Assembly (NCBI RefSeq): GCF_018613855.1
Contig: NZ_JAGGPK010000029.1
Coordinates: forward strand, 1 to 64,000
DNA from: Arthrobacter sp. ISL-30
Lineage (GTDB): Bacteria; Actinomycetota; Actinomycetes; Actinomycetales; Micrococcaceae
Length of the DNA: 64,000 nucleotides
Direction of reading: 5' to 3'
Shown here piece after piece: positions 40,396 through 51,387 of this stretch. A program made the translations under genes and the position numbers. How positions within the stretch are numbered: the stretch's first letter is position 1; each line of letters starts with the position of its first letter. The notes below the pieces were generated by a model. The model saw only the letters and a program-made list of their open reading frames with translations. It searched no databases and was not told the DNA's origin.

Positions 40396-42474
40396 TCAGT
40401 TCGAGTCCTGCCCGGCGGCCAGCCGCTCCAACGCGGACCGGACAATACCGCCGTCGGTGGTGGCCCAAAACGGCGGCAGCGCGGCCCGGAGGAAGCCGCC
40501 GTATCGTTCAGTGGAGAGCCGCGAGTCGAGCACCGCAACAACACCCTTGTCAGCCGTGGAGCGGATCAAACGACCGGCCCCCTGCGCAAGCCGAATGGCC
40601 GCATGGGTTGCTGACACAGTCATGAATCCATTGCCGCCGGACTGGGCAACAGCCCGAGAGCGGGCCGTCATGAGGGGGTCGTCGGGACGCGGGAAAGGTA
40701 TCCGGTCGATCACTACAAGCCTGCAGGAGCCTCCCGGAACGTCCACGCCCTGCCACAGGGACATCGTCCCGAAAAGGCAGGTATTTGGTTCCTCGGCAAA
40801 CTGACGGACCAGCGCGGCCATGGTGGACTCGCCCTGGCAGAGGATCCCTACGTCCAGGCGCTGCCTCATCTCCTCGGCGGCTTCCTCTGCTGCACGGCGG
40901 GAGGAAAACAGGCACAACGCCCCGCCATGTGAGGCGCGAATCAGGGATTCCAGCTCATTGAGCGCCTCCGGCGAGGTGCCGCGGCCAGGCTTCGGCAGGT
41001 GCCTGGCGACGTACAGCATGCCTTGCTTCCGATAGTCGAAGGGTGAACCGACGTCGACTCCGGTCCAGCTCGGTGCCCCCTCCCCGAGCAGCCCAAGGCC
41101 ACCCGCTGCGGGCTCAAAGGCTGCACCGATAGCGAGGGTGGCGGACGTCAGCACCACGGTGTGGCCAGCGAAGAGCCCCTCCCTCAGCCTGGCCGCAACG
41201 CTGAGGGGTGCGACGTTCACCAGTACTGGCGCAGATTCTTCCGGCTGGGAGTAACCCTGCTGAGGATCGAAAGTACTGGCTCGCGAGAACCACACAACTT
41301 CCTGCTTCTCGCGGGAAGCGAGAAGCCGTTCACATAGCTCCAGGATCAGGAGGAGTCGCGAACGCGCCAACTGCCTCCCGCCGTCGGCCGCGTTTGAGGA
41401 GTCACCCTTCGAATCGGATAGGGCGGCGCGACAGGCGTCCCTTAACTGATCCACGCAATCAAGCTGTTCGTCGTTGAGTCCGTTCGGAAGCAGCCCGCCG
41501 GGCGCGCCGGCAAGCGCAAGTTCCAGGTTCGCCGCCGCCGCGTTCAGCGCATCAACGCTGATTGCCGTGTGCTTCCGCGCGCTGGAGGCCGCGGCATGGA
41601 CCATGGCCACCGAGAGCTGGCCGGAGACGGCTCCCGTCACACGGTCCTGGAGCTCATGCGCTTCATCAACCACCACGACGTCATACTCCGGCAGGACGGC
41701 GAGCCCCTCAAACGCGCTGACGGCCAGCATGGCATGGTTGGTGACCACGACGTCGGCTTCCGCCGCATGTTGCCGGGCCCGCTCGCTGAAGCATTCCTCG
41801 GCCAGGGGACATTTCTGTGCACCGAGGCATTCCATTGACGTTACGGATACCTGCCGCCAGGCCCGATCGGTCACCCCCGGCATCAACTCGTCGCGGTCGC
41901 CCGTGTCGGTTTTCTCTGCCCACTCGCGGAGCCTGAGGACTTCCTTCCCAAGCTGGGATGAAGCTCCGCCCAGCGCCGCCGCGACGTGCGGCACACTGGT
42001 GTCCTCGCCCAGCGAGAACAACTGCCCCTCCGACGGTTCCTCGCTGGGAAAGCCTCCCTGCAGCTTGTGCAGGCACACGTAATTTGCCCGTCCCTTGACC
42101 AGGGCGACATCAACGGGCCTGTCCAGCGCCGGATTGATCGTCTCCAGCAGGCGCGGGAGGTCACGGCCCACAATCTGGGTCTGCAGGGCCAACGTGGCTG
42201 TCGAGACGAGAGTGGGTTTGTCGCTGTTCATCGAATGCGCGATCAGTGGAATCAGGTACGCCAGCGACTTTCCCGTGCCTGTTCCTGCCTGGACCAGCAG
42301 GTGGTTCCCGCTCTCAATGGCGCGAACCACCTGCTTGGTCATTTCGTGCTGTCCAACCCGGCTTTGGCCACCCATGCCGGCGACCGCTTTATCCAGGAGT
42401 TCGAGGGCGAACTTCTCCCCAGTTGTTTCGTCGCGGTCTCCGGCCCGCGCTCCAGGCGTCGCAGGCTCAGGCAT
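40396..42474 (-). CDS. DinG/YoaA-type Rad3-family helicase
   Basis: A 692-aa superfamily 2 5'-3' DNA helicase of the XPD/DinG type. Walker A is VQAGTGTGKSLAYLIPL (near residue 60). Likely iron-sulfur cysteines are in YVCLHKL and CLGAQKCPLAEECF. The DEAH box is VVVDEAHELQD (near 270). Family motif SLWQGVDVPGGSCRLVVIDR follows near 570. E. coli DinG clears R-loops and is SOS-regulated; this copy is convergent with lexA but has no LexA box and shares a transcript with hflX (8-bp overlap). Confidence 0.9.
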   Translation of the reverse strand: MPEPATPGARAGDRDETTGEKFALELLDKAVAGMGGQSRVGQHEMTKQVVRAIESGNHLLVQAGTGTGKSLAYLIPLIAHSMNSDKPTLVSTATLALQTQIVGRDLPRLLETINPALDRPVDVALVKGRANYVCLHKLQGGFPSEEPSEGQLFSLGEDTSVPHVAAALGGASSQLGKEVLRLREWAEKTDTGDRDELMPGVTDRAWRQVSVTSMECLGAQKCPLAEECFSERARQHAAEADVVVTNHAMLAVSAFEGLAVLPEYDVVVVDEAHELQDRVTGAVSGQLSVAMVHAAASSARKHTAISVDALNAAAANLELALAGAPGGLLPNGLNDEQLDCVDQLRDACRAALSDSKGDSSNAADGGRQLARSRLLLILELCERLLASREKQEVVWFSRASTFDPQQGYSQPEESAPVLVNVAPLSVAARLREGLFAGHTVVLTSATLAIGAAFEPAAGGLGLLGEGAPSWTGVDVGSPFDYRKQGMLYVARHLPKPGRGTSPEALNELESLIRASHGGALCLFSSRRAAEEAAEEMRQRLDVGILCQGESTMAALVRQFAEEPNTCLFGTMSLWQGVDVPGGSCRLVVIDRIPFPRPDDPLMTARSRAVAQSGGNGFMTVSATHAAIRLAQGAGRLIRSTADKGVVAVLDSRLSTERYGGFLRAALPPFWATTDGGIVRSALERLAAGQDSN

Positions 42475-44146
42475 TACGGATGAACGGCCCCAGTTCCGCT
42501 GCAAGACCTTCACGGACCTTGGCCACGACGCGTGTGCCGTGCTCCACATGCTCCAGGTTCAGGATTTCCGAATCCGAGTCATGCAGCTTGCTGATCAGGT
42601 CGCCGCGGTTGTAGGGAACCAGGACGTCAACGCGCACACCTGGCCGGGGAATGGCCTGACTGATGGCTTCCAGAAGTTCCGGTATGCCCTGGCCGGTGCG
42701 CGTGGAGACGACGGCGTGGCGCGGCTCCTTTTGCTTCAGCCGTTCCAGCACGAAGGGGTCGGCCACGTCGACCTTGTTCAGGACGATGATTTCCGGAATC
42801 TTCCGTGCATCAACTTCGCTGAAAACCGTTCGGACGGCTGCAATTTGGCCTTCCGGGTCCGGGTGTGACGCGTCGACTACGTGCAGGATGAGGTCTGCGT
42901 CTGCTACTTCCTCCAAGGTGGAGCGGAAGGCCTCCACGAGCTGTGTAGGCAGGGAGCGCACGAAGCCCACAGTGTCAGAGAGGGTATAGGCAATGCCATC
43001 AGGCGTCTCTGCTTTCCTCACGGTGGGATCGAGGGTGGCAAACAGTGCGTTTTCCACCAGGACGCCGGCGTCGGTCAGGCGATTGAGCAAAGAGGACTTG
43101 CCAGCGTTGGTGTAGCCGGCAATGGCGACTGAGGGAACCTCATTCCGACGGCGGTTGGCCCGCTTGGTATCACGGGCGGGCTTCATCCCGGCGATCTCCC
43201 GCCGGAGTTTGGCCATTCGCGTCCGAATGCGGCGGCGGTCCAGTTCGATCTTGGTTTCACCGGGACCGCGTGAACCCATGCCGGCGCCAGCTCCACCCAC
43301 CTGGCCACCGGCCTGGCGGGACATGGACTCGCCCCAGCCGCGCAGCCTCGGGAGCAGGTATTCAAGCTGTGCCAGCTCAACCTGTGCCTTGCCCTCACGG
43401 CTCTTGGCGTGCTGCGCGAAGATGTCTAGGATCAGGGTGGTGCGGTCGACGACCTTGACCTTGACGATGTCCTCAAGCCCACGGCGCTGGGAAGGGGAAA
43501 GCTCGGTATCGACAACCACCGTGTCCGCCCCGGTGGAAAGTACGATGTCCTTGAGCTCCTGGGCCTTGCCGGAGCCAAGGAAGGTTCCGGGGTCTGGCTT
43601 AATGCGGCGCTGAACGATCCCGTCCAGAACCTCCGAGCCCGCAGTCTCGGCGAGGGCGGCCAGCTCACGAAGCGAATTTTCTGCGTCGGCCAGGGTTCCC
43701 TCGGTCCAGAGCCCGGCGAGGACCACACGCTCCAGGCGGAGTTGCCGATATTCGACTTCGGTAACGTCCTCAAGTTCGGTGGACAATCCAGCTACGCGGC
43801 GGAGGGCTCGACGTTCCTCGAGGTCCTGCTGCTCGCCGTCGTAGTCGCCGTGCTCCTCATCCAGGCTGGAAATTGCCTGGGCCCTGCCGAAAACACCCCT
43901 GGCTGCGCCGCCATTGGTGTCGTCGTCGCTGACGGCGCTACCATTTCCGGTCGGGGCCGTATCCTTCGAGAGAATCCGGTCGATGACAGCTTGGATCTCC
44001 TCGGGAGTGAGGTCCTGAGTCTCCGACTCAGCCCCGTTTTTCTTCTGAATGGTCATGGTCTCCTTCGAATGTTCAGCATATCCAGAATAGTGCCGATCGG
44101 TGCTTTGGGGTGAGGGATTCGCGCTGGGCTTAGCTTGATTGGTCAA
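42467..44146 (-). CDS. hflX: GTPase HflX
   Basis: A ribosome-associated GTPase that rescues stalled 70S ribosomes under stress. The 559-aa length includes an actinobacterial N-terminal extension of about 100 residues. HflX N-domain: VERVVLAGLWTEGT-like VVLAGLWTEGTLADAENSL. The GTP-binding P-loop is AGYTNAGKSSLLNRL (near 345), with DTVGFVRSLPTQLVEAFRST and NKVD later. The start is TTG at 44146 (MTNQAKPSAN), with AGGAGG 7 bases upstream; a downstream ATG (MTIQKKNG) is an alternative. Overlap with the DinG-type gene implies translational coupling. Confidence 0.92.
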   Translation of the reverse strand: MTNQAKPSANPSPQSTDRHYSGYAEHSKETMTIQKKNGAESETQDLTPEEIQAVIDRILSKDTAPTGNGSAVSDDDTNGGAARGVFGRAQAISSLDEEHGDYDGEQQDLEERRALRRVAGLSTELEDVTEVEYRQLRLERVVLAGLWTEGTLADAENSLRELAALAETAGSEVLDGIVQRRIKPDPGTFLGSGKAQELKDIVLSTGADTVVVDTELSPSQRRGLEDIVKVKVVDRTTLILDIFAQHAKSREGKAQVELAQLEYLLPRLRGWGESMSRQAGGQVGGAGAGMGSRGPGETKIELDRRRIRTRMAKLRREIAGMKPARDTKRANRRRNEVPSVAIAGYTNAGKSSLLNRLTDAGVLVENALFATLDPTVRKAETPDGIAYTLSDTVGFVRSLPTQLVEAFRSTLEEVADADLILHVVDASHPDPEGQIAAVRTVFSEVDARKIPEIIVLNKVDVADPFVLERLKQKEPRHAVVSTRTGQGIPELLEAISQAIPRPGVRVDVLVPYNRGDLISKLHDSDSEILNLEHVEHGTRVVAKVREGLAAELGPFIRNA

Positions 44147-44496
44147 AACCAGTCCTCCTGAAATGGGGGTTGCCCGGGGCAGGCCGTGGCTGCAGTCGGC
44201 CATAGCCGACGGGAACCGCGGGGCACCGGGAAAAGCGGGATGAAAGTCCTCGTGAGCAGTTCCGGAGTGCAGGGTCGCACCCGGAGGTCATAGCGGCGGA
44301 AAGGCTGCTTTGGCGGATTCGGACTGGACAGCCAAGGGAAGGCCCGGGTCCGGGGGTTTCAGCCAAAGGGCCTGCATCGCAGGCTTCTGCTACTCAAAGA
44401 TCAAGAACATGCCTACAACCATAACATCGAGTGTCAACCGCCAGGTTCAGGCACGCGGTTTCACAAGCTGCGCGCGGCCAACTACGCTGGCAAATT
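44147..44496. other. Gene-free divergent region between hflX and a methyltransferase
   Basis: This 350-bp stretch holds no gene I can support. It contains the hflX ribosome-binding site on the minus strand and a short stem (GCCTGC/GCAGGC at 44370-44384). Promoters for both flanking genes are presumably here, but I could not pick clear -35/-10 pairs. Confidence 0.5.
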
Positions 44497-45111
44497 ATGG
44501 AGTCCGCACACTATTTCAGCGCACAGCCCGCCGGGCCCTTCAACCGCAAGCCGCTGACTGTTGATTTAGCTGGGGCCCAGCGACACCTTCGGACTTCTTC
44601 AGGCATTTTCAGCCCCGACGGAATCGACAAGGGTACGGCTGTGCTGCTTGCCGAGGTGCCGCCACCATCTCCGCAGGGCAACCTTCTGGATATCGGGTGC
44701 GGCTGGGGTCCCGTGGCGCTGACTATGGCCCTCATGGCCCCGCATGCCCACGTCTATGCGGTGGACGTCAATGAGCGTTGCATCACCCTGACCAACGAGA
44801 ACGCTGCACTCCTGGGTCTTGGCAACGTGAGGGCGAGCCGGCCGGAGGAAGTGGATCCCGAGCTGCGCTTCGACACCATCTGGTCCAATCCGCCCATTCG
44901 CATCGGGAAGGACGAACTTCATTCGCTGCTGCTCACCTGGCTTCCCCGGCTGGCTCAGGGAGGAACTGCTCGGCTGGTTGTGCAAAAGAACCTCGGCTCG
45001 GATTCGCTTCAGCGCTGGCTGGCCGCCGAACTCGATGACACGTTTACCGTCTCGCGGGAAAGCACGTCCAAGTCCTTCCGGATCCTGAAGGTCAGGAAAG
45101 CGTCCCGCTAG
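44497..45111 (+). CDS. Class I SAM-dependent methyltransferase (RsmC/RlmG-like)
   Basis: A 204-aa MTS-type methyltransferase. Motif I is [18 protein letters not shown], motif II includes [20 protein letters not shown], and the NPPI catalytic motif is in [20 protein letters not shown], as in RNA or protein N-methyltransferases that act on planar nitrogens. The length suggests only the C-terminal half of RsmC-type enzymes. Start ATG at 44497 ([10 protein letters not shown]). rRNA guanine N2 methylation is the likeliest activity. Its last 20 bases overlap dapF convergently. Confidence 0.87.
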   Translation: MESAHYFSAQPAGPFNRKPLTVDLAGAQRHLRTSSGIFSPDGIDKGTAVLLAEVPPPSPQGNLLDIGCGWGPVALTMALMAPHAHVYAVDVNERCITLTNENAALLGLGNVRASRPEEVDPELRFDTIWSNPPIRIGKDELHSLLLTWLPRLAQGGTARLVVQKNLGSDSLQRWLAAELDDTFTVSRESTSKSFRILKVRKASR

Positions 45112-46060
45112 CAACCATGACGGCGGGTCCGCTGAGTTCGACGTGTTCGTGACCGTCCACGCCAGGGAAGAACTTGACGCCCACAACGCCGCCGGGCACA
45201 TGGACATTCCAGGCATCCGGTGCGCCCGCTCCAGCCCAATGGCGGATGGCGACGGCGGCCGCACAGGCGCCGGTTCCACAGGACTGCGTCTCCCCTACGC
45301 CCCGTTCATGGACACGCATGGTGATGGTTCCCACGCCGTCGTGGACCAGCGGTTCGGCAGGGACCACGAACTCGACGTTAGTGCCGTTGGCGGGCTTGGG
45401 GTCCACGGTGGGCGCTTTGAAGAGCTGGGTCGCCGCAAGCTCCGACAACTCGGCCAGCGCGACTACAGTGTGGGGATTTCCCATGCTGACAGAGATGGCA
45501 GGGCGGGCAACTTCGAGTCCGTCCGCACGCACCAGCGAATCCATGGCCTTGCTGGCAGCTTCTCCAGGGAAGATGAACTTCCACGGGCCCATGTCCACCG
45601 CGTAGCCGCCCGGGGTTCGGACGATCTTCTTGATGCCGCCGCGCGTGCCGATGGTGAGCGATTCGCCTTCACCCAGAGTTGCCAGTCCCTGTTCGATCAG
45701 GAACTGCACAAAGACGCGGACTCCGTTGCCGCACATTTCCGAGAGGGAGCCATCGCCGTTGCGATAGTCCATGAACCATTCGGCGGCAGGGTCGGCGTCG
45801 AGCAGTGCCTGGCCTTCGGGCAGGTAGCGGGAGGGCACGGCCCTGATGAGTCCGTCGCCGCCAATCCCCCGATGGCGGTCGCATAGCGCCGCGACCTGTT
45901 CCGGGGTAATAGCGTGCCGGTCCTCGGGATCGGCGATCAGCACGAAGTCATTGCCCGTTCCATGCCCCTTGGAGAAACGCAGTCCGCTCAGGGCGGAAAG
46001 GGGACCCGTCAGGTCCGCAGGTGCGGCCTGGGGGGAAGGAGCAGCGAGCGTTTCGTCCAT
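45092..46060 (-). CDS. dapF: Diaminopimelate epimerase
   Basis: Converts LL- to meso-diaminopimelate for lysine and peptidoglycan. The 322-aa protein has the two catalytic cysteines in [14 protein letters not shown] and [14 protein letters not shown]. The opening [18 protein letters not shown] and [16 protein letters not shown] are family marks. An N-terminal extension of about 25 residues precedes the core. The 3' end overlaps the convergent methyltransferase by 20 bp. Confidence 0.95.
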   Translation of the reverse strand: MDETLAAPSPQAAPADLTGPLSALSGLRFSKGHGTGNDFVLIADPEDRHAITPEQVAALCDRHRGIGGDGLIRAVPSRYLPEGQALLDADPAAEWFMDYRNGDGSLSEMCGNGVRVFVQFLIEQGLATLGEGESLTIGTRGGIKKIVRTPGGYAVDMGPWKFIFPGEAASKAMDSLVRADGLEVARPAISVSMGNPHTVVALAELSELAATQLFKAPTVDPKPANGTNVEFVVPAEPLVHDGVGTITMRVHERGVGETQSCGTGACAAAVAIRHWAGAGAPDAWNVHVPGGVVGVKFFPGVDGHEHVELSGPAVMVASGTLS

Positions 46061-46142
46061 GGATCTAGGCTACCGTCACGGCCACGAGGGCAGGAAATTC
46101 GGTTGCTGCCTTGCATCCAGCAGGATCCAGGCTCCCTTGGAA

Positions 46143-47057
46143 CTAGCAGAGCGCGGCGGCCTTCTCAACGAGCTCAGGGTCCTGCCAGTCAAGCCAGTGG
46201 ATGCGGGGGTCAGCCCTAAACCAGGTGAGCTGGCGACGCGCAAACTGCCGGGTAGCCACGATGGTTTCCTCCGCCGCCTGCGCCACCCCGATATCGCCGT
46301 CGAGCACTTTCAGGAACTGTGCGTAACCCAAAGCCCTGGATGCGGTCTTGCCCTTTCTGAGTCCTTGTTCGTCAAGGCGGCGGACTTCTTCCAGGAGGCC
46401 GGCGTCGACCATCCGATGGACCCTTTCGGCAAGGCGTTCCTTGAGCTGGGTGCGGTCCACGTCCAGGCCTATTTGGACGGCAGGCTGGAAGTACTCCCTT
46501 TTAGGCATGTAGGAACTGAAGGGCCGTCCCGTCAGCTCGAACACTTCCAGTGCCCGAATGACGCGACGGGCATCCGCAACCCTGGCAGCGGACTCGGGAT
46601 CCACTGAATGCAGCCGCTCCCGCAGCACGCCAAGTCCAACGGTGGCGCAGGCCTCTTCAAGCCGTTTGCGCAGGACGGGATCGGTGCCGGGGAACTCAAG
46701 GACGTCAAGGGCCGCCCGAACATAGAGCCCGGAGCCGCCCACCATGATGGCGCGCTTGCCGCGACTGTGGATCTCCTCGATCACCGCCCGGCACTCGGAC
46801 TGGAAGTCCGAGACACTGGCTTCCTCGGTCACATCCATCATGTCCAGCAGATGATGCGGAACTCCCCTGCGCTCGGCGAGGGTCACTTTTGCTGTTCCGA
46901 TGTCCATCCCCCGATAGAACTGCATGGCGTCGGCGTTGATGACTTCACCATCAAGTTCCAGTGCCAGCCGCACTCCGAGGTCCGATTTTCCGGAACCGGT
47001 GGGCCCGACGACGGCGATCACCGGAGGCTGGATCCGGGCAGCCTCATCAGGGTTCAC
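46143..47057 (-). CDS. miaA: tRNA dimethylallyltransferase
   Basis: Adds an isopentenyl group to A37 of tRNAs reading UNN codons. The 304-aa protein has the P-loop [37 protein letters not shown] and [17 protein letters not shown], as well as [15 protein letters not shown]. It follows miaB (3-bp gap), whose product then thiomethylates the same base. All motifs intact. Confidence 0.96.
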   Translation of the reverse strand: MNPDEAARIQPPVIAVVGPTGSGKSDLGVRLALELDGEVINADAMQFYRGMDIGTAKVTLAERRGVPHHLLDMMDVTEEASVSDFQSECRAVIEEIHSRGKRAIMVGGSGLYVRAALDVLEFPGTDPVLRKRLEEACATVGLGVLRERLHSVDPESAARVADARRVIRALEVFELTGRPFSSYMPKREYFQPAVQIGLDVDRTQLKERLAERVHRMVDAGLLEEVRRLDEQGLRKGKTASRALGYAQFLKVLDGDIGVAQAAEETIVATRQFARRQLTWFRADPRIHWLDWQDPELVEKAAALC

Positions 47058-47060
47058 GGC

Positions 47061-48620
47061 CTAGCCGCGGCGGACGGGGAGGGAAGGCATGCCAAGGGAG
47101 ACGCTCTTCTTCCCGGAAGCCTGTCCCGGAACTCCCTGGCCCGGCGCCGGGACGCCACAGGAATCAGCCTGGGCGCGGTCCCAGGCGTCCCCGGCACGTG
47201 AGCGGCGCAGGGCGTAATCGTCGGAGGTCGCGGGGTCTGCCACGAGGTGGAAAGCTCCGGCTTCCGTGATGGTTACGGTTACGAAGTCTCCGGGGCGCGG
47301 AGCATCGGCGCCTTCCGGAACCGAGAAGTGGACCAGGCGCTGATCCTGGGAGCGGCCGGAGAGGCGATGCGTCTCTTCGGCCTTGCGTCCGGACTGGGCA
47401 GTGACAAGTACTTCCACACGCCGGCCCAGCTGTTTCCTGTTTTCTTCGGCAGCGATACGGTCCTGCAGTGCAGTCAGCCTCTCGAAGCGCTCCTGAACAA
47501 CGGCCTTGGGCAGCTGCTCCGGGAGTTCTGCAGCGGGTGTGCCGGGACGCTTGGAGTACTGGAAGGTAAAGGCGGTGGCGAAGCGGGATTTTTCCACGAC
47601 ATCGAGGGTTGCCTGGAAGTCCTCCTCCGTCTCTCCGGGGAAGCCTACGATGATGTCGGTCGAAATCGCTGCGTGTGGAATCTTCTCGCGGACCTTGTCC
47701 AGGATGCCTAGGAACTTAGTGGAGCGATAAGACCGCCTCATGTCCCGCAGCACCTTGTCCGAGCCCGACTGCAGCGGCATATGCAACTGGGGCATGACAT
47801 TGGGGGTTTCGGCCATTGCCTCGATGACGTCGTCCGTGAAGGCGGCCGGGTGGGGGCTGGTGAAGCGTACCCGTTCCAGCTCGCGGATTTCGCCGCAGTC
47901 GCGCAGAAGTTTGGAGAATGCCTGCCGATCGCCGAACTCCACTCCGTAGGAGTTCACGTTCTGCCCCAACAACGTCACCTCAACGGCGCCGTCGTCCACC
48001 AGCGCCTGGATTTCGGCCAGGATGTCGCCGGGGCGGCGGTCCTTTTCCTTGCCCCTTAGGGACGGCACGATGCAGAACGTGCAGGTGTTATTGCACCCGA
48101 CGGAAATGGAAACCCAGCCCGAGTACACGGAATCGCGCTTGGTGGGCAGGGTGGATGGAAAGACGTCCAGGGATTCCAGGATCTCGAGCTGCGCCTCACT
48201 GTTGTGCCGCGCCCGTTCAAGCAGGGCCGGCAGCGCTCCAACGTTGTGGGTGCCGAACACTGCATCCACCCACGGAGCCTTCTGCAGGATAGTGTCCCGG
48301 TCCTTCTGTGCCAGGCAGCCTCCCACTGCGATCTGCATCCGCGGGTTTGCCGCCTTGACCGGCGCCAGCTGTCCAAGGTTTCCGTAGAGTTTGTTGTCCG
48401 CGTTCTCCCGCACCGCGCACGTGTTGAACACCACGACGTCGGCCTGGCCGCCGTCAGCGGGCACGTAGCCGGCGGCTTCGAGGAGGCCGGCCATGCGCTC
48501 GGAGTCATGGACGTTCATCTGGCAGCCGAAAGTGCGCACCTGGTACGTACGCGGCTGCACCGACTGGGGCTCGGTGGATTCGACGGAGCCGGTGGAGGGG
48601 GAAGGAATGGTCAAACTCAC
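47061..48620 (-). CDS. miaB: tRNA-2-methylthio-N6-dimethylallyladenosine synthase
   Basis: Radical SAM/4Fe-4S enzyme that thiomethylates i6A37 made by MiaA. The 519-aa protein has the UPF0004 domain ([20 protein letters not shown]), the radical SAM triad in [19 protein letters not shown], and a C-terminal TRAM domain ([20 protein letters not shown]). A tail after about residue 445 is not conserved. The start GTG at 48620 overlaps the recX stop by GTGA. Confidence 0.95.
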   Translation of the reverse strand: MSLTIPSPSTGSVESTEPQSVQPRTYQVRTFGCQMNVHDSERMAGLLEAAGYVPADGGQADVVVFNTCAVRENADNKLYGNLGQLAPVKAANPRMQIAVGGCLAQKDRDTILQKAPWVDAVFGTHNVGALPALLERARHNSEAQLEILESLDVFPSTLPTKRDSVYSGWVSISVGCNNTCTFCIVPSLRGKEKDRRPGDILAEIQALVDDGAVEVTLLGQNVNSYGVEFGDRQAFSKLLRDCGEIRELERVRFTSPHPAAFTDDVIEAMAETPNVMPQLHMPLQSGSDKVLRDMRRSYRSTKFLGILDKVREKIPHAAISTDIIVGFPGETEEDFQATLDVVEKSRFATAFTFQYSKRPGTPAAELPEQLPKAVVQERFERLTALQDRIAAEENRKQLGRRVEVLVTAQSGRKAEETHRLSGRSQDQRLVHFSVPEGADAPRPGDFVTVTITEAGAFHLVADPATSDDYALRRSRAGDAWDRAQADSCGVPAPGQGVPGQASGKKSVSLGMPSLPVRRG

Positions 48621-49246
48621 TCGTTAAGGGTACCGGCTTCGCCCAACACTTCACCGACGATCCTGAAGGCCATGGAAGATGAATAGCCCTTGCGCGCCAG
48701 CATGGCGGCGAGGCGGCGCGCCTGCTTCTCCCGTTCCGCCCTGTCGGAGAGGTCCGTTCCGGGCCGAAGGCGACGCAGCACGAGTTCCCGTGCCGCGTCT
48801 TCCTCCTGATCATCGGAGACCTGCTGCAGCGCGGCCTCGGCGAGTTCAGTGTCAATACCCTTGTCTGACAGTTCCCGTCGCAGGGCGCCGCGTGCCAGCT
48901 TACGGGTCTGCACACGGCTCCGGACCCACATCTCGGCGAAGTCGGCGTCGTCAATCAGCTTGACGTCTTCGAACCGGTCCAGCACAGCCTCGGCAACATT
49001 GGCCGGGACATTCCGCTCCGCCAGCTTCCGGGCCAGCTGATGGCGGCTCTTGGGCGAATTGGTCAGTTGCCGCAGCACAATGGCCCGTGCCGCGGACTCC
49101 GGGTCCGGTTCAGGATCCTGTTCGAGGTTCGGGGAAACGCCTGGGGCGACAGCCGAAGCGGGGTCCGGGCCGTCCGAGCGAGTCTCCTCCTCCGTCCAGC
49201 GCCCCCGGTCGCCGCGTCTTCCGTAAGTCCTGGTCCTAGCCGTCAA
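48617..49246 (-). CDS. recX: RecA regulator RecX
   Basis: A 209-aa protein that controls RecA filaments. A variable basic/acidic N-terminus (about 45 residues) precedes the three-helix repeats: [40 protein letters not shown] and [16 protein letters not shown] [16 protein letters not shown]. Start is taken as TTG 49246, which overlaps the last 11 bases of recA; a later start is possible because the N-terminus is not conserved. It is downstream of recA in the usual order. Confidence 0.9.
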   Translation of the reverse strand: MTARTRTYGRRGDRGRWTEEETRSDGPDPASAVAPGVSPNLEQDPEPDPESAARAIVLRQLTNSPKSRHQLARKLAERNVPANVAEAVLDRFEDVKLIDDADFAEMWVRSRVQTRKLARGALRRELSDKGIDTELAEAALQQVSDDQEEDAARELVLRRLRPGTDLSDRAEREKQARRLAAMLARKGYSSSMAFRIVGEVLGEAGTLNE

Positions 49247-50285
49247 CGGCCTTCAGTTTCGGTGTGGCCTCATTCTCGGCAGCCGGCTTGGCTCCGACGC
49301 CCAGCTTCTCCTTGATGAGGCGTTCCAGCTCCTGAGCCAGCTCCGGGTTGTCCCGCAGGAAGCGCCGAGAGTTCTCCATGCCCTGGCCGAGCTGATCGCC
49401 GTCATAAGTGAACCAGGAGCCGGACTTCTTGATGATGCCGTGCTCCACGCCCATGTCGATAATGCCGCCCTCGCGGGAGATGCCCTGGCCGTAGATGATG
49501 TCGAACTCAGCCACCTTGAAAGGCGGAGCCATCTTGTTCTTGACGATCTTCGCCTTGGTTCGGTTGCCGACCGAGTCGGCCCCTTCCTTGAGGGTCTGGA
49601 TCCGGCGGACGTCGATGCGGACGGAGGCATAGAACTTCAGCGCCTTACCGCCGGTGGTGGTTTCAGGGGAACCGAAGAAGACACCGATCTTTTCACGCAG
49701 CTGGTTAATAAAAATCGCGGTGGTTTTGGTCTGGCTCAAGCGGCCGGTGATCTTACGAAGGGCCTGGCTCATGAGCCGGGCCTGCAGACCCACATGGCTG
49801 TCACCCATTTCGCCCTCGATTTCCGCGCGCGGCACGAGGGCTGCCACGGAGTCGATGACGATGATGTCCAGTGAGCCGGAACCAACCAGCATGTCCATGA
49901 TCTCGAGCGCCTGCTCACCGGTGTCCGGCTGCGAGACCAGCAGGGCGTCCGTGTCCACGCCAAGCTTTGCGGCATAGTCCGGGTCCAGGGCGTGTTCGGC
50001 GTCAATGAAAGCCGCAATTCCGCCATTGCGCTGGGCGTTGGCAACTGCGTGCAGGGCGACTGTGGTCTTACCGGATGATTCGGGTCCATAGATCTCTACG
50101 ACTCGTCCGCGAGGGAGTCCCCCAATGCCCAGCGCCACGTCTAGCGCGATGGATCCGGTGGGAATAACCTCGATGGGCGCGCGGGTGTCATCCCCCAGGC
50201 GCATGATGGAGCCCTTGCCGAACTGCTTGTCGATTTGGGCAAGCGCTGCTTCCAGCGCCTTCTCACGGTCCGGATTTGCCGCCAT
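49236..50285 (-). CDS. recA: Recombinase RecA
   Basis: ATP-dependent strand-exchange protein and SOS coprotease. The 349-aa protein opens [20 protein letters not shown]. Walker A is [20 protein letters not shown], then [15 protein letters not shown] and [20 protein letters not shown], with loop L2 [20 protein letters not shown]. Nothing is missing. A LexA box lies 189 bp upstream of the start, leaving a long 5' leader. Start ATG 50285. Confidence 0.97.
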   Translation of the reverse strand: MAANPDREKALEAALAQIDKQFGKGSIMRLGDDTRAPIEVIPTGSIALDVALGIGGLPRGRVVEIYGPESSGKTTVALHAVANAQRNGGIAAFIDAEHALDPDYAAKLGVDTDALLVSQPDTGEQALEIMDMLVGSGSLDIIVIDSVAALVPRAEIEGEMGDSHVGLQARLMSQALRKITGRLSQTKTTAIFINQLREKIGVFFGSPETTTGGKALKFYASVRIDVRRIQTLKEGADSVGNRTKAKIVKNKMAPPFKVAEFDIIYGQGISREGGIIDMGVEHGIIKKSGSWFTYDGDQLGQGMENSRRFLRDNPELAQELERLIKEKLGVGAKPAAENEATPKLKAVDG

Positions 50286-50473
50286 GGTTCACACCTCTGA
50301 TGCTTTCTCGCTGTGGAGCGGCCTGATGGGCCGCTTCCTGTCATTCCTGACGCTACTGCCGTCCTGCGACAATTTTCGCGGACATCTGGCGCTATGTGGA
50401 TAAACAGTGCGCGTGGATGGCTCCGGAACCGTCCGTCAGGATCAATTTTCCTCTGCTAGGAGCATAGCCTCAT

Positions 50474-50489
50474 CCGAACAAGTATTCGA
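50474..50489. promoter_or_regulatory. LexA box upstream of recA
   Basis: CCGAAC-AAGT-ATTCGA matches the SOS consensus with two changes. On the minus strand it overlaps a TTCGAA -35-like hexamer, followed after 18 bases by TATGCT (-10-like, 50461-50466). The predicted start near 50454 leaves about 168 bases of leader before recA. Confidence 0.75.
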
Positions 50490-50575
50490 ACAGCATGCCG
50501 GGCGTGTCAGGAAAACTTGGGCGCGCTGCAGGAACGGCGTCTGGAACAGCCCAAGGAAGCTTCTCAGGCGCCCAC

Positions 50576-50809
50576 TCAGGCGCGTCTGTTCTCAGCGGGC
50601 TTGATGTCGCGGCCAAGCCGCCTGGACTCCGGGACGTCCTGCACATCGCAGATGGCCAGCCAGACGTCGCGCGGATTGACGCCGGCGGCGAGGGCCTCGT
50701 CGGCCGTCCGCCCTCTGACTCCGGCGAGCACGAGTGAGCTACTGAGGACGCGGGAATATCCCGTCCCGAACTCATCGTCCATGAGCCGCCAGAAGTCACT
50801 GATTCGCAT
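50576..50809 (-). CDS. DUF3046 protein
   Basis: A 77-aa protein, RISDFWRLMDDEFGTGYSRV at the N-terminus and an Asp/Arg-rich middle (GVNPRDVWLAICDVQDVPES), matching actinobacterial DUF3046. Function is unknown. The family sits next to recA in many actinobacteria, as here. Start ATG 50809; an upstream in-frame TTG is less likely. The LexA box for recA is downstream of it, so this gene is not expected to be SOS-induced by that box. Confidence 0.88.
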   Translation of the reverse strand: MRISDFWRLMDDEFGTGYSRVLSSSLVLAGVRGRTADEALAAGVNPRDVWLAICDVQDVPESRRLGRDIKPAENRRA

Positions 50810-50841
50810 CAATAGAGTCTCTCACGACACGGAACTCTAGA

Positions 50842-51387
50842 ATGGTTGCCATGAGCAATACTCCTGGCGAAGCGCAGGAACCTGCGGGCGCGGGCGACAG
50901 CGTGGACGGTGCACTGCAGTTGGTCGAACACCAGCTCAGTATTTTTTGGCGGAGGGCAAGGGCTGTGTCCCACCAGCTCTCGCGGCAGGTCCATCCCGAC
51001 ATGGAGCCTGCCGCCTATGGCCTGTTGACCATCATCCGTAAGGAAGGACCCATCAGGCTCACCGACCTGGCCACGTGCATTGGCGTGGGCAAGCCCTCCG
51101 TCAGCCGCCAGATCGCCTTCCTCGAAAGCATCGGGCTGGTCTACAAAGAAGCGGACCCCCTGGACGGGCGCGCCCAGTCGATCCGGCTGACGCCCCAAGG
51201 CGAGGAAAAGATGCACCAAGTCCAGGACGCGAGGCGCCAGGTCTTCCGTGAACGCCTCGGTGAATGGCCGCTCGAGGAGATCCAGACGCTGGCCGAGTAC
51301 ATGGCCAAGCTCAACGCCGCATACGAGAGCGTGGGATTGGCGCGGGAGCAATTTAGCGGCAAGGACCACTTCAGCAAGGACGACTGA
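50842..51387 (+). CDS. MarR-family transcriptional regulator
   Basis: A 181-aa winged helix protein. The DNA-binding part is RLTDLATCIGVGKPSVSRQI with the wing DPLDGRAQSIRLTPQGEEKM. The N-terminal 30 residues are acidic and variable. ATG at 50842 is used; ATG 50851 is an alternative. MarR proteins usually repress a neighbouring efflux or catabolic gene, but no obvious target adjoins. Its stop codon overlaps an inverted repeat. Confidence 0.85.
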   Translation: MVAMSNTPGEAQEPAGAGDSVDGALQLVEHQLSIFWRRARAVSHQLSRQVHPDMEPAAYGLLTIIRKEGPIRLTDLATCIGVGKPSVSRQIAFLESIGLVYKEADPLDGRAQSIRLTPQGEEKMHQVQDARRQVFRERLGEWPLEEIQTLAEYMAKLNAAYESVGLAREQFSGKDHFSKDD

